A program made the translations under genes and the position numbers. 64,000 bases of DNA from Hyphomicrobiales bacterium. GTDB lineage: Bacteria > Pseudomonadota > Alphaproteobacteria > Rhizobiales > Beijerinckiaceae. The first letter of the stretch is position 1; each line of letters begins with the position of its first letter. Under the pieces are notes generated by a model. It was given only the letters and a program-made list of their open reading frames with translations. It did not search any database and was not told the DNA's origin. Where the stretch lies: assembly GCA_019075865.1 (NCBI GenBank), contig JAGXAN010000005.1:186001-250000 (forward strand). The letters are read 5' to 3'. This document shows, one piece after another, positions 7,379-15,765 of this stretch.

Positions 7379-8752
7379 ATGAGTGCACCAAACTGCGGCG
7401 AAAAGCTCACCGGCCACGGATCCGAATGGCGCGATTCCAACCTCAGCCCCGAGGACGCCCGCACCGCCACCAATTGGGTTGAGCAGCGGATCGACAAACG
7501 CTCCATGCTGACCAACAAAGACCGCGTCCATGACGTGCGCGACATCATGTGGCAATTGGAGAAGGATGGCGAAATCGTCGTGCATCGCATCCGCGACGAG
7601 CACGAACCGATCGAAGCCAAAACCCTCTACGGGTGGACCAAGCGCATTCCAACCACCCAGCTCTGGCACCATAAATCCTGCGGCCAGTGCGGCAATATCC
7701 CCGGTTATCCAGCCTCACTGCTTTGGCTGATGAACCAGATGGACAAGAAATATCTGGACGAAACCGATCAGACTTCCTGCACCGCATGGAACTACCATGG
7801 TTCCGGTATTGGCAATCTGGAAAGTCTTGCGGCGGTATTTTTGCGCAATTTCCATCAGGCCTATGTTTCGGCAAAGGCCGAATGCCTGCCTGAAGGCTAT
7901 TATTACCCGCTGGTGCATTGCGGCACTTCCTTTGGCAATTACAAGGAAGTGCGCGGCTATTTGCTGCAATCGGCAGAACTGCGTGAGCGCGTGAAGAAAA
8001 TTCTGGGCAAGCTCGGCCGCCTTGTCGATGGCAAGCTGCTGATCCCCGAAGAAATCGTGCATTATTCGGAATGGGTGCATGTCATGCGCCACGAGATCGC
8101 CAAACGACAGGTGATCGATTGCAGCCAGATCCGCTCGACCATCCATCCGGCCTGCCATGTCTACAAGATGGTGCCGCAGGATGCGATTTACGACGACAGC
8201 ATTCTGGAAGGCAACCGCGTTGCTGTTTCCACCGGCATCATGGAAGCGCTCGGCACCCAGGTCATCGATTATTCAACCTGGTATGATTGCTGCGGTTTTG
8301 GGTTCCGCCACATCATCTCGGAGCGCGAATTCACCCGCTCTTTCGCCATTGATCGCAAAATTATGGTGGCGCAGAACGAGGCGCATTCGGATGTGATGAT
8401 CGGCCATGACACAGGGTGCATCACCACGCTCGACAAGAGCCAGTGGATTGGCAAATCGGCCGGCAAGCCGGTGGACCTGCCGGTTCTGGCCGACGTGCAA
8501 TTCGCCGCGCTCGCCTGCGGTGCGCATCCCTACAAAATCGTGCAATCGCATTGGCACGCTTCGTCGACTGAAAAGCTGATGGAGAAGATGGGCATCGACT
8601 GGCGCGCCAAAAAGGCTGAATTCGAGGCCTATCTCGAAGAGGTCAAACTCGGCAAACAAGAAAACCTCTATGATCCGCGGCGGATGATTACTTCCGGCCC
8701 CGGCTACAACCCCATAACCAAGACCACGACGCTGGCGATCGGGAGACCCTGA
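7379..8752 (+). CDS. shdrB1: sHdrB1, HdrB-like subunit with degenerate CCG cluster motifs
   Basis: 457 residues of the HdrB/CCG-domain family, long compared with sHdrB2 (312). The second CCG domain reads Cys, 44 residues, CysCys (YDCCGFG), about 38 residues, then DTGC, so the expected C-x2-C is D-x2-C. The first domain has SCGQCG and isolated Cys but no CysCys pair. It may therefore hold at most an altered cluster, unlike sHdrB2. In the complex the B subunits are thought to house the catalytic site for sulfur-sulfur chemistry. The stop overlaps the shdrA start as TGATG. Confidence 0.88.
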   Translation: MSAPNCGEKLTGHGSEWRDSNLSPEDARTATNWVEQRIDKRSMLTNKDRVHDVRDIMWQLEKDGEIVVHRIRDEHEPIEAKTLYGWTKRIPTTQLWHHKSCGQCGNIPGYPASLLWLMNQMDKKYLDETDQTSCTAWNYHGSGIGNLESLAAVFLRNFHQAYVSAKAECLPEGYYYPLVHCGTSFGNYKEVRGYLLQSAELRERVKKILGKLGRLVDGKLLIPEEIVHYSEWVHVMRHEIAKRQVIDCSQIRSTIHPACHVYKMVPQDAIYDDSILEGNRVAVSTGIMEALGTQVIDYSTWYDCCGFGFRHIISEREFTRSFAIDRKIMVAQNEAHSDVMIGHDTGCITTLDKSQWIGKSAGKPVDLPVLADVQFAALACGAHPYKIVQSHWHASSTEKLMEKMGIDWRAKKAEFEAYLEEVKLGKQENLYDPRRMITSGPGYNPITKTTTLAIGRP

Positions 8753-9798
8753 TGAATGCACCTGTATTGATAGTTGGCGGCGGCCCCGCCGGTCTCGCCG
8801 CCGCCCATGCGCTTTCCAGCGTCGGGCGTCCCAACATTCTGGTCGAGAAAATGGACCGATTGGGCGGAGCGCCGATTCTATCGGGCTATGCCAAACTGGT
8901 GCCGTCGGGCGAATGGGCCAAGGACGCCATTGGCGGCATGGTGTCGCGCGTTATGGACAACAAGACCACCGATGTTCGGCTCAACACCACGGTGAAGTCC
9001 TTTGACGGACAACCCGGCAATTTCAGCGCCGTGCTCAATGATGGCACCACGATTGCGGCAAGCGCCGCGATCCTGACCACCGGTTTCACCCATTTTGATT
9101 CGATCAACAAGCCGGAATGGGGCTTTGGCCTTTTCCCTGATGTGGTCACCACCACGCAGGTGGAACAGATGTTCTCCTCCGGCAAGGGCGTGCATTGCCC
9201 TTCGGACGGCCGCACCCCAAAGCGCGTCGCGATTTTGCTGTGCGTCGGCTCGCGTGATCGCCAGATCGGGCGCGAATGGTGCTCCAAGATCTGCTGCACG
9301 GTCTCGGCCAATATCGCGATGGAAATCCGCGAGGAACTGCCCGATTGCCATGTCTATATCTACTACATGGACATTCGCACCTTTGGCCTGCTGGAGCAAA
9401 AATACTATTGGCGCAGCCAGGAAGAATTCAAGGTCAAATACATCAAGGCACGTATCGCGGAAGTGACCTCGAACGGGTCGCAACTCATCGTCAAGGGCGA
9501 GGATACATTGGTCAAACGCCCGATCACGATTCCCTTTGACATGGTTGTCCATGCGGTTGGCATGGACCCCAATGTCGACAATCTCACCATTGCCTCGATC
9601 TTTGGCGTCAAGCTGGAACCCAATGGCTTCATCGACCGCAAAAACACCTACGGCATCATGGGTGCTACCAATCGCGAAGGCGTGTTTGTCGCCGGCTCCG
9701 CGACCGGCCCGGAAACCATCGATGATTCGATTGCGCAGGGGCAGGCTGCCGCCATGTCGGCACTTGGCATGATGAATATCGGCATGGCTGCAGAATAG
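8752..9798 (+). CDS. shdrA: sHdrA, FAD and iron-sulfur subunit
   Basis: 348 residues with an N-terminal FAD-binding motif (LIVGGGPAGLAAAHAL, residues 6-21), a Cys-rich segment WCSKICC around residue 180 that corresponds to the conserved iron-sulfur ligands of HdrA-like proteins, and a C-terminal flavin motif FVAGSATGPETIDDSI. The subunit is shorter than methanogen HdrA, as usual for sHdrA, and lacks extra ferredoxin domains. It is the electron-accepting flavoprotein of the complex. The start overlaps the shdrB1 stop. Confidence 0.92.
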   Translation: MNAPVLIVGGGPAGLAAAHALSSVGRPNILVEKMDRLGGAPILSGYAKLVPSGEWAKDAIGGMVSRVMDNKTTDVRLNTTVKSFDGQPGNFSAVLNDGTTIAASAAILTTGFTHFDSINKPEWGFGLFPDVVTTTQVEQMFSSGKGVHCPSDGRTPKRVAILLCVGSRDRQIGREWCSKICCTVSANIAMEIREELPDCHVYIYYMDIRTFGLLEQKYYWRSQEEFKVKYIKARIAEVTSNGSQLIVKGEDTLVKRPITIPFDMVVHAVGMDPNVDNLTIASIFGVKLEPNGFIDRKNTYGIMGATNREGVFVAGSATGPETIDDSIAQGQAAAMSALGMMNIGMAAE

Positions 9799-9806
9799 AG
9801 GTTGGC

Positions 9807-10670
9807 GTGGCAAAACTGGCATGGCTGACATCAGATGCCAAAGGCATCCCGGAACTGGCAAGGCCGCAACTCGATTTGAGTGGCCCCCTGCTGTCCTCTG
9901 CCTTCCAGGCCCTGTTGCGCGGTGCCGAGGAATTGGGCGGTATTGAGCGCTACATCGCCGCGCTCAAGCTGAAATCCACGCTGTTTCAGGACACGTTGGG
10001 CAATGGCAAGGCAGCTTCCATGTCGCTGGAAGACCTGATGAGCCTTTGCACTTTCATGGCAACCGTTCGCCGCCGCATCGCCCGCTACCTGTCGAATGAT
10101 GGGCTGGTATTGATCCGTGGCGGGTTGGTGGATCTGCTCAAGGGCGCACCCGCCACCGTCGATCAGCGCATGACTGCCTTTTGTGCCCTGTTCCCGGCTG
10201 ACAAGGAACATCGTTTCGTCCATGATCTGGCTGCCGAAGTCCTTCACAATGTCGACCCGGAACGTTATCCGCTGATGAACCGCTGGGTTTGGGACGCCAA
10301 GCCCAATACCGGTGCCGTGCGCGAAATCTGGTTTGGCGACAATGTCGATCACATCACCATCCCACTGCCCGATGGCTACCCGACCTTTTTGATGCTGCGC
10401 GAGGAATTGGCGCAGTTTCTCACCTCCAATGGCATTTACCGCGATGTCATGTTCACCGTCGACATGCTCACCGCGCAGATTTACGCCAACTATATTTCGG
10501 CACAGGGTGGCACCTATTTGCGCGCCGATTTCTCATCCGCCGAAGATCCGATGCACCACACAAGGCGGATACTGGGCCTTGACGGGGTTCGCCCCGGATC
10601 CTCACGAACCCGCCTGAAAGCCATCGACGGGGAAGCCTTCATCCTCGACGATTCCAAACTCCTTGAATGA
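9807..10670 (+). CDS. Conserved sHdr-cluster protein of unknown function (hyp)
   Basis: 287 residues with no motif I recognise. It sits exactly where sHdr clusters carry a conserved gene called hyp, between shdrA and shdrC2, and has been reported as part of the core set. Composition is that of a soluble cytoplasmic protein: no signal peptide, no membrane segment, and only two Cys. A conserved-looking core is HNVDPERYPLMNRWVWD near residue 148. It starts with GTG at 9807 behind GAGG and ends 12 bp before shdrC2. Because it lacks Cys-rich motifs, a structural or assembly role seems more likely than electron transfer; this is inference. Confidence 0.8.
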   Translation: MAKLAWLTSDAKGIPELARPQLDLSGPLLSSAFQALLRGAEELGGIERYIAALKLKSTLFQDTLGNGKAASMSLEDLMSLCTFMATVRRRIARYLSNDGLVLIRGGLVDLLKGAPATVDQRMTAFCALFPADKEHRFVHDLAAEVLHNVDPERYPLMNRWVWDAKPNTGAVREIWFGDNVDHITIPLPDGYPTFLMLREELAQFLTSNGIYRDVMFTVDMLTAQIYANYISAQGGTYLRADFSSAEDPMHHTRRILGLDGVRPGSSRTRLKAIDGEAFILDDSKLLE

Positions 10671-10682
10671 GAGAAGCCGACC

Positions 10683-11471
10683 ATGCCCATTCACGAAAAG
10701 CACCTCATTCGTCCTGAAAACATCAAGTCCCACGACAAGCTCGTGATGGACGGAATTGATATTTCCGGCCATTGGAGCACTTTCATCGAGACCCGTGTGG
10801 TCAAGGATTACAACGAGAGCCTCCAGGACGAAATCGCCGCTCTGCCGGGCGGCGAATATGTGCACCGCTGCTGGCAGTGCGGCTCTTGCACCAATGCTTG
10901 CACGGTCAATGCCATCAACCCCGATTTCAACCCGCGTTATTGGATTTACCTGATCCGCATGGGCATGGAATCTGAGCTTTTGCGCGACAAGGACATTATC
11001 TGGCAATGCGTGAGTTGCAATAAATGCACCTATGTCTGCCCGCGTGAAGTGGCCCCCGAAGGCGTGATGAAAGCCACGGCCCATTGGCTCGAACTCAAGG
11101 GCCATACACCGCAGTCACCTTCAACCATTTTCGATGACGTGTTTTCCACGCAGGTGATCGAAACCGGCAAGATCGAGGACAGCCTCGTCGTGCGCAACTT
11201 CTTCCAGCGCACCGGCCAGTCGCTGACGCAGGATTGGCTGATTGAAATGGTCAAGCGCATGGTCGCGCATCTGCCCGTCAAAATGTTGATGGCCTTGGGC
11301 ATTGCCACGGTCCTGCGCCCGCGCACCAAAAACTGGGGCGGCGCACGTGACGCCATCAAGGAATATGTGGCCGAGCAGGACGCCCACCACCGCAAGGCGT
11401 TGGGCCTCGAAAGTCTGGTTGAAATGGCCAAACTGGAAGCTGCAGCCCCCTTCAAACAAGCCGCTGAATAG
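10683..11471 (+). CDS. shdrC2: sHdrC2, second iron-sulfur subunit
   Basis: 262 residues with two 4Fe-4S motifs: CWQCGSCTNAC near residue 62 (followed by Thr where Pro is usual) and CVSCNKCTYVCP near residue 109. It is the second HdrC paralogue of the complex and would connect sHdrB2 with the rest. The upstream sequence GAGAGAAG gives a purine-rich binding site, and it is followed after 12 bp by shdrB2. The position after hyp and before shdrB2 fixes the paralogue number. Confidence 0.9.
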   Translation: MPIHEKHLIRPENIKSHDKLVMDGIDISGHWSTFIETRVVKDYNESLQDEIAALPGGEYVHRCWQCGSCTNACTVNAINPDFNPRYWIYLIRMGMESELLRDKDIIWQCVSCNKCTYVCPREVAPEGVMKATAHWLELKGHTPQSPSTIFDDVFSTQVIETGKIEDSLVVRNFFQRTGQSLTQDWLIEMVKRMVAHLPVKMLMALGIATVLRPRTKNWGGARDAIKEYVAEQDAHHRKALGLESLVEMAKLEAAAPFKQAAE

Positions 11472-11483
11472 GATTTATGTCAA

Positions 11484-12422
11484 ATGACCGACAATCGCGC
11501 TGAGAAATACAAGAAGGTCGCCTATTACCCGGGCTGCGCTCTGGAAGGCACCGGCCATGCCTATAACCGCTCGACCAAGGAAGTGGGCAAGGCTCTGGGG
11601 CTTGAACTGGAGGAGGTGAAGAACTGGAACTGCTGCGGCGCGATGGAGGTCAAGAACGTCGATCCGAAAGTGCAGACCTATCTGTCCTCGCGCGTCATGT
11701 CGCAGGCCGTCAATGAAATGGGCCATAGCGTTGTCATGGCACCCTGCAACGGCTGCTACCACAATTTGAAAAAGGCCGAATTTGAACTGAAAAACGAGGA
11801 AGGCACCCGCGAGGTCGTGGATCGCATTTCCAAGAAGGCCGGGCATAAAACCTATCAAGCCGGCGAAGTGGAAACCATTCACGCCCTCGACTGGATCAAG
11901 CACGGCATTGGCGAGGAAGGCCTCAAGAAAAAGGTCTCCAAATCGCTTAAAGGCATGAAAGTCGCCAATTATTACGGCTGCATGTACACCCGCCCGCGCA
12001 ACATCTTCCCCGAGAAGGACAAGGGGCCGGGCACGGAATCGACTTCGCAACCGCATTTCATGGATGATCTGTTGGCCGCCGCCGGTGCCACCAATGTCGA
12101 TTTCCCGTTGAAAACGGCATGCTGCGGCGGCGCGCACACCCTGTCGGACTCCGACATGTCCACCAAGCTGGTGCTGAACATTCTCAAGGCTGCCGAAGCC
12201 TCCGGGGCCAATGTCATCGCCACCGAATGCCCAACCTGCCACACGGGGCTGGAAATGCACCAAATCCGCGCCGAAAAGCGCTTTGGCGTCAAAACCAACG
12301 TCAAAATCCTCTATTTCACCCAATTGCTGGGCATGGCACTGGGACTATCGGCCAAAAAGGTGGGCGTCCACGAGAACATGTCCGATTCTTTCGAGCTATT
12401 GCAGAAGCAGGGGCTGGCATGA
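11484..12422 (+). CDS. shdrB2: sHdrB2, CCG-domain subunit with intact cluster motifs
   Basis: 312 residues with two CCG domains. The first reads PGC, 31 residues, CysCys (NCCGAME), 36 residues, CNGC. The second reads YYGC, about 46 residues, CysCys (ACCGGAH), then CPTC. These are the ligand patterns for noncubane iron-sulfur clusters in HdrB. Of the two B subunits in this locus it is the one with complete motifs, so it is the better candidate for the catalytic site. Its stop overlaps the next start as ATGA. Confidence 0.9.
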   Translation: MTDNRAEKYKKVAYYPGCALEGTGHAYNRSTKEVGKALGLELEEVKNWNCCGAMEVKNVDPKVQTYLSSRVMSQAVNEMGHSVVMAPCNGCYHNLKKAEFELKNEEGTREVVDRISKKAGHKTYQAGEVETIHALDWIKHGIGEEGLKKKVSKSLKGMKVANYYGCMYTRPRNIFPEKDKGPGTESTSQPHFMDDLLAAAGATNVDFPLKTACCGGAHTLSDSDMSTKLVLNILKAAEASGANVIATECPTCHTGLEMHQIRAEKRFGVKTNVKILYFTQLLGMALGLSAKKVGVHENMSDSFELLQKQGLA

Positions 12423-12835
12423 GGACGCTGGCGCAAATCGAATTTCTGGTCGAGCAGGAGGCGGACAGCACGCCGCAGGCGGCCGCGAAGCTGTATTTGA
12501 CACTGGGCGAAGAAGTGCTGGAGCATTGGCTCACCGCCCATTCGCACAAGCCAACGCAATTGAAAGTGGAGGGTTTTCGCCTGCTCGCGCTGCACAAGCA
12601 AAGTTCGCGCGGCGACCCCAGCTTCAACGCCTGCCGCGAAACTTGCCGCGAGTTGGTCTATCATTACAACTTGATTATCGCGACACCCGACCATCCCGAA
12701 ATCCGCACGCGATTGATGATGATGCGCCTCGTCGCCTCGCATCTTTATTACTTTGTTTCCGGCAAGATGCAGAACGCCCAATTGGGCGAGTTTTGTTGCT
12801 CTTCGCGCGATTTGAGATTAGAACAAGCATCATGA
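12419..12835 (+). CDS. Uncharacterised 138-residue sHdr-locus protein
   Basis: The gene starts at ATG 12419, overlapping the shdrB2 stop (ATGA), and ends 17 bp before lbpA, so it is embedded in the operon. The protein is predicted soluble and largely helical (TLAQIEFLVEQEADSTPQAA..., KLYLTLGEEVLEHWL) with Cys in ACRETC near residue 64 and an adjacent Cys pair in FCCSSRD ten residues from the end. I do not recognise a family. The translational coupling and the terminal Cys pair, which is reminiscent of sulfur carriers, suggest a part in the sulfur pathway, but that is inference. Confidence 0.75.
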   Translation: MRTLAQIEFLVEQEADSTPQAAAKLYLTLGEEVLEHWLTAHSHKPTQLKVEGFRLLALHKQSSRGDPSFNACRETCRELVYHYNLIIATPDHPEIRTRLMMMRLVASHLYYFVSGKMQNAQLGEFCCSSRDLRLEQAS

Positions 12836-12852
12836 TCAGGGGAGTGACGTAA

Positions 12853-13296
12853 ATGACAGTTGTTCGCGGTTGCAATTTGCCAGATGACCTTTTGTACGAT
12901 GTCGAAAACCACACCTGGTTCAAGGAAGTAGGTGACGGCACGGTAAGACTTGGCATGACAACCATTGCGACGGCGCTGGCCGGCAATCTGGTGGCAGTCA
13001 CGCCCAAAAAGGCAGGTCGCACCGTTGATGCAGGCAAATCCTGCGCCACCGTTGAATCGGGCAAATGGGTCGGCCCGGCCAAATCCGCCGCCGCCGGCTC
13101 GATCGTGACTGTCAATGACGAACTGGTCAATAAGCCCAGCCTTGCCAATTCCGACCCCTATGGCGCCGGGTGGCTGGTGGTGCTCAAGCCAACCAATTGG
13201 GACGAAGTGAAGCCCACGCTCACCCCCGGTGCGCAGGTCGGTCCCAAATATGAAGCCAAAATGGCAGCCGACGGCTTTGCCGGTTGCGCGCCCTGA
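12853..13296 (+). CDS. lbpA: Lipoate-binding protein LbpA (GcvH-like)
   Basis: 147 residues of the glycine-cleavage H-protein fold. The lipoylation site is Lys71 in VESGKWVGP, where GcvH has ESVK. No glycine-cleavage genes are nearby; the gene closes the sHdr locus, which is the hallmark of LbpA. It serves as the lipoyl carrier for the sHdr complex and is the expected substrate of sLpl(AB), LipS1 and LipS2 encoded upstream. Cys7, Cys64 and Cys145 are extra to normal GcvH. A GGGGAG binding site precedes the ATG, and a clear terminator follows the stop. Confidence 0.92.
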   Translation: MTVVRGCNLPDDLLYDVENHTWFKEVGDGTVRLGMTTIATALAGNLVAVTPKKAGRTVDAGKSCATVESGKWVGPAKSAAAGSIVTVNDELVNKPSLANSDPYGAGWLVVLKPTNWDEVKPTLTPGAQVGPKYEAKMAADGFAGCAP

Positions 13297-13344
13297 GTGA
13301 CCCATTGCCACCGTTTGGATGGTGGGATAGCCGATAATTTCAAC

Positions 13345-13383
13345 GCCCGGCCCGAGTGCACCTCGCGGTCGGGCTTTGTTTTT
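13345..13383 (+). terminator. Rho-independent terminator after lbpA
   Basis: Stem GCCCGGCC (13345-13352) pairs with GGTCGGGC (13367-13374), extended inside by CGAG with CTCG, and is followed by TTTGTTTTT. It ends the sHdr transcription unit. Confidence 0.85.
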
Positions 13384-13633
13384 GGAGCGAGAGCGCGGCC
13401 GGATGCACGGATTGCGTCTTGGTTCAGCAATATTTTACGCCGCGCCGCTTTTGTAATGTTCCCGTTATTTCAAATTTTCTAGTCTCATCAGTGCGTTGTC
13501 TGTGTCCGCGTCTTCTGGAGCTTCACAGCAACGCACCATTTCCAGCCTGGACAGGCAATTGCGCCGCCCGGAATCGCTGAATTTGGGGCGGGCACAGCGT
13601 GTGAATAAATAAACCTACCGGGGGAATGGGCAA
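13384..13633. other. Intergenic gap without recognised content
   Basis: The 250 bp between the lbpA terminator and the next gene show no convincing reading frame, RNA or repeat. The promoter of the following gene is presumably here, but no strong -35/-10 pair stands out. Confidence 0.5.
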
Positions 13634-15007
13634 ATGCGGTTAGCCGTGATTGGTGCGGGCTATGTGGGTTTGGTCTCCAGCGCATGTTTTGCGTCGCTTG
13701 GCCACGAAGTCATATTGGTTGAAACCGATCCGGACCGCTTTGCCGATCTGAAGAGCCGGCGTTTGCACCTTTACGAGCCAAACCTCGAAGAACTCGTGGC
13801 TTTGCAGACCACCAGCGGCATGCTGCGGTTTTCCAATTGCCTCGATCAGGCTGTTCAGGGCGTGGACGCCGTTTTTCTGGCGGTCGGAACGCCATCACAC
13901 TGGGGCGACGGCCACGTCGACACGGACGCCTTGGTTCAGGCGGTGGAACGCCTCGCCCTTTGCCTGCGGCACTCGATTGTTCTGGTCACCAAATCAACCG
14001 TCCCGGTCGGCACGTCACGCAAAATTTCACAGCAAATGCGCAAATTGCGCCCCGATCTTGCGATAGAAGTCGCCGCAAATCCCGAATTTCTGCGCAATGG
14101 CCGCGCCATCAATGATTTCATGCGTCCCGACCGCATCGTTCTGGGCTGCGAAGGCCCGCGTGCCCATGCTTTCATGCAAGCCGTCTATCAGCCGCTGGAA
14201 AGCCATTGCGCCAACATCATCTACACGGAGCTTGAAACGGCGGAGATGATCAAATATGCCGCAAACAGCTTCCTCGGCATGAAAATCGCCTTCATCAACG
14301 AAATGTCGGATATTTGCGAATCGCTAGGTGCCGATATCGAGGCGGTGGGGGATGCGCTCGGTCTGGATCGGCGCATCGGCTCGGCCTATCTCAACCCCGG
14401 CCCCGGCTTTGGCGGCGCTTCCCTGCCCGGGGATTTGCAGGCACTGGCCACCTCGGCCAAACACGCCGGCGTGCCATCCCGCCTGATTGAGGCCACCATC
14501 AGCGCCAACCAATCCCGGCAAAACACCCTCGCCTCACGCGTGTCGGCGGCGTGCGGCGGTTCGCTGCGTGGCAAGAAAATTGCGGTTCTGGGCCTGACAT
14601 ACAAACCCGATACCGACGATATCAGCAACTCGCCCGCCCTGCCGCTGCTGGAAGGGCTGGTCGACCTCGGTGCACAAGTCCATGCCTATGATCCTATGGG
14701 CATGGACAATGCCTATGCACAATTTCATGGCAGCGTGAAGTTCTGCGCCAGTCTGCAATGCGCGGTGCAGCAGGCCGATGCCGTGATAACGGTTACCGAC
14801 TGGAGCGAATTTCGCCGGTTGAACCCGCGAAAGCTTTTGGAGGCGATGCGCGGCAATGTATTTGTCGACCTGCGCAACATTTTTGACCCCTGCACCATGC
14901 GCATGGCAGGCTTCAATTACCATTCGCTGGGTCGCTCTCAGGCGGAGCAGGCCCCGTTCATTATGGCAAGTGCCTATCATTTTGATAAAAGAATTGTCCT
15001 TTGTTGA
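13634..15007 (+). CDS. ugd: UDP-glucose 6-dehydrogenase family protein with altered active site
   Basis: 457 residues with the full layout of nucleotide-sugar 6-dehydrogenases: NAD fold GAGYVGLVSSACFASLGH at residues 7-24, the VPVGTSRK and NPEFLRNGRA segments, the AEMIKYAANSFLGMKIAFINE helix near residue 206, and the C-terminal domain with GLTYKPDTDDISNSPA. The active-site loop, normally GFGGSCFPKD, reads GFGGASLPGD at about residues 258-267, so the nucleophilic Cys is Ser and the Lys is Gly. Oxidation to UDP-glucuronate would not be expected by the normal route. The gene is isolated between the sHdr locus and a two-component operon. The symbol marks the family, not proven activity. Confidence 0.8.
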   Translation: MRLAVIGAGYVGLVSSACFASLGHEVILVETDPDRFADLKSRRLHLYEPNLEELVALQTTSGMLRFSNCLDQAVQGVDAVFLAVGTPSHWGDGHVDTDALVQAVERLALCLRHSIVLVTKSTVPVGTSRKISQQMRKLRPDLAIEVAANPEFLRNGRAINDFMRPDRIVLGCEGPRAHAFMQAVYQPLESHCANIIYTELETAEMIKYAANSFLGMKIAFINEMSDICESLGADIEAVGDALGLDRRIGSAYLNPGPGFGGASLPGDLQALATSAKHAGVPSRLIEATISANQSRQNTLASRVSAACGGSLRGKKIAVLGLTYKPDTDDISNSPALPLLEGLVDLGAQVHAYDPMGMDNAYAQFHGSVKFCASLQCAVQQADAVITVTDWSEFRRLNPRKLLEAMRGNVFVDLRNIFDPCTMRMAGFNYHSLGRSQAEQAPFIMASAYHFDKRIVLC

Positions 15008-15231
15008 ATTATTTTTCAATTTACCGAATATTTCAAGTTGATTTATCCAACCATTTCAAGGCAATTTGCTGATCCGAAGAATTTATGCGGTTCGACAGCG
15101 ACGGCGATTTCAGGGTAACCGCCACTCGCGGCCTGGAGTGCCTGTTTTAAGAAACGCGCTACAAAATCAAAGTAAAGTTCAAATAATTATCAGTGTTTTG
15201 TAAGCGTGTATATTTTAGATAGATTGTTACC

Positions 15232-15765
15232 ATGAATTCGCGAAAACCGAAATCACGTTGGGGCCTTGGACGTATCATTTTTAGTGGCGTTTTATGCAGT
15301 TGGCTCGCGCTTTCTGTCATGGAGGGCGCTTGGGCGGAAAGTAGCGGCGAAGGGTCGGGGAGTGGATCAGGGAGTGGCGCTGGTGCAGGGGCTGGTGCGG
15401 GGGCTGGTGCGGGGGCTGGTGCTGGTGCGGGGGCAGGATCTGGGGCTGGTTCAAGCTCAGGTGCATCCGGCGCGGCAGGTAATGGGCCAGGGGGCGTCTA
15501 TTCAAATGAGCGGAATTTTTTCAATGTCCAAATGGAAATCGACCGCGCCCGCGCTGCCGTATCGGCAGGCTATGCGCAATCCTTGATCAACGTGATGCGC
15601 GAGGCCCTGAGGATTGTGCCGGGACAGATTCTGGATGCCCATCTCTACCATCGCAGCAATGGTCAATTGGCCTATGCGATTACCGTGCTGACACCAAAGG
15701 GGCGTTACAGCGACCTTGAAATCGACGCACTTCACAACGTAATACTCAGTGTAAAGGAAAGGTAA
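15232..15765 (+). CDS. Exported PepSY-domain protein with Gly/Ala repeat
   Basis: 177 residues. The N-terminus is a signal peptide with a hydrophobic stretch ending near AWA at residue 41. A low-complexity segment of alternating Gly with Ala or Ser runs from about residue 43 to 85. The last 85 residues match a PepSY domain: REALRIVPGQILDAHLYH, then AYAITVLTPKGRYSDLEIDALHNVIL. PepSY proteins often precede FeuP/FeuQ-like two-component genes and may modulate the sensor in the periplasm. The stop overlaps the response-regulator start (TAATG), supporting one operon. Confidence 0.75.
   Translation: MNSRKPKSRWGLGRIIFSGVLCSWLALSVMEGAWAESSGEGSGSGSGSGAGAGAGAGAGAGAGAGAGAGSGAGSSSGASGAAGNGPGGVYSNERNFFNVQMEIDRARAAVSAGYAQSLINVMREALRIVPGQILDAHLYHRSNGQLAYAITVLTPKGRYSDLEIDALHNVILSVKER
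15376..15440 (+). repeat. GC-rich 12-bp tandem microsatellite in the PepSY gene
   Basis: Imperfect repeats of the 12-mer GGGGCTGGTGCG, with 6-bp sub-periodicity, encode the Gly-Ala tract. Unit length is a multiple of three, so copy-number change would lengthen or shorten the linker without frameshifting. Confidence 0.8.

Noticed and set aside
12853-13296. Glycine cleavage H protein
   Set aside because: The fold is GcvH-like, but there are no gcvT/gcvP neighbours and the gene closes the sHdr locus, so LbpA is the better call.
15376-15440. CRISPR-like direct repeats
   Set aside because: The repeats are contiguous, without unique spacers, and lie in frame within a coding sequence, so they are a microsatellite.
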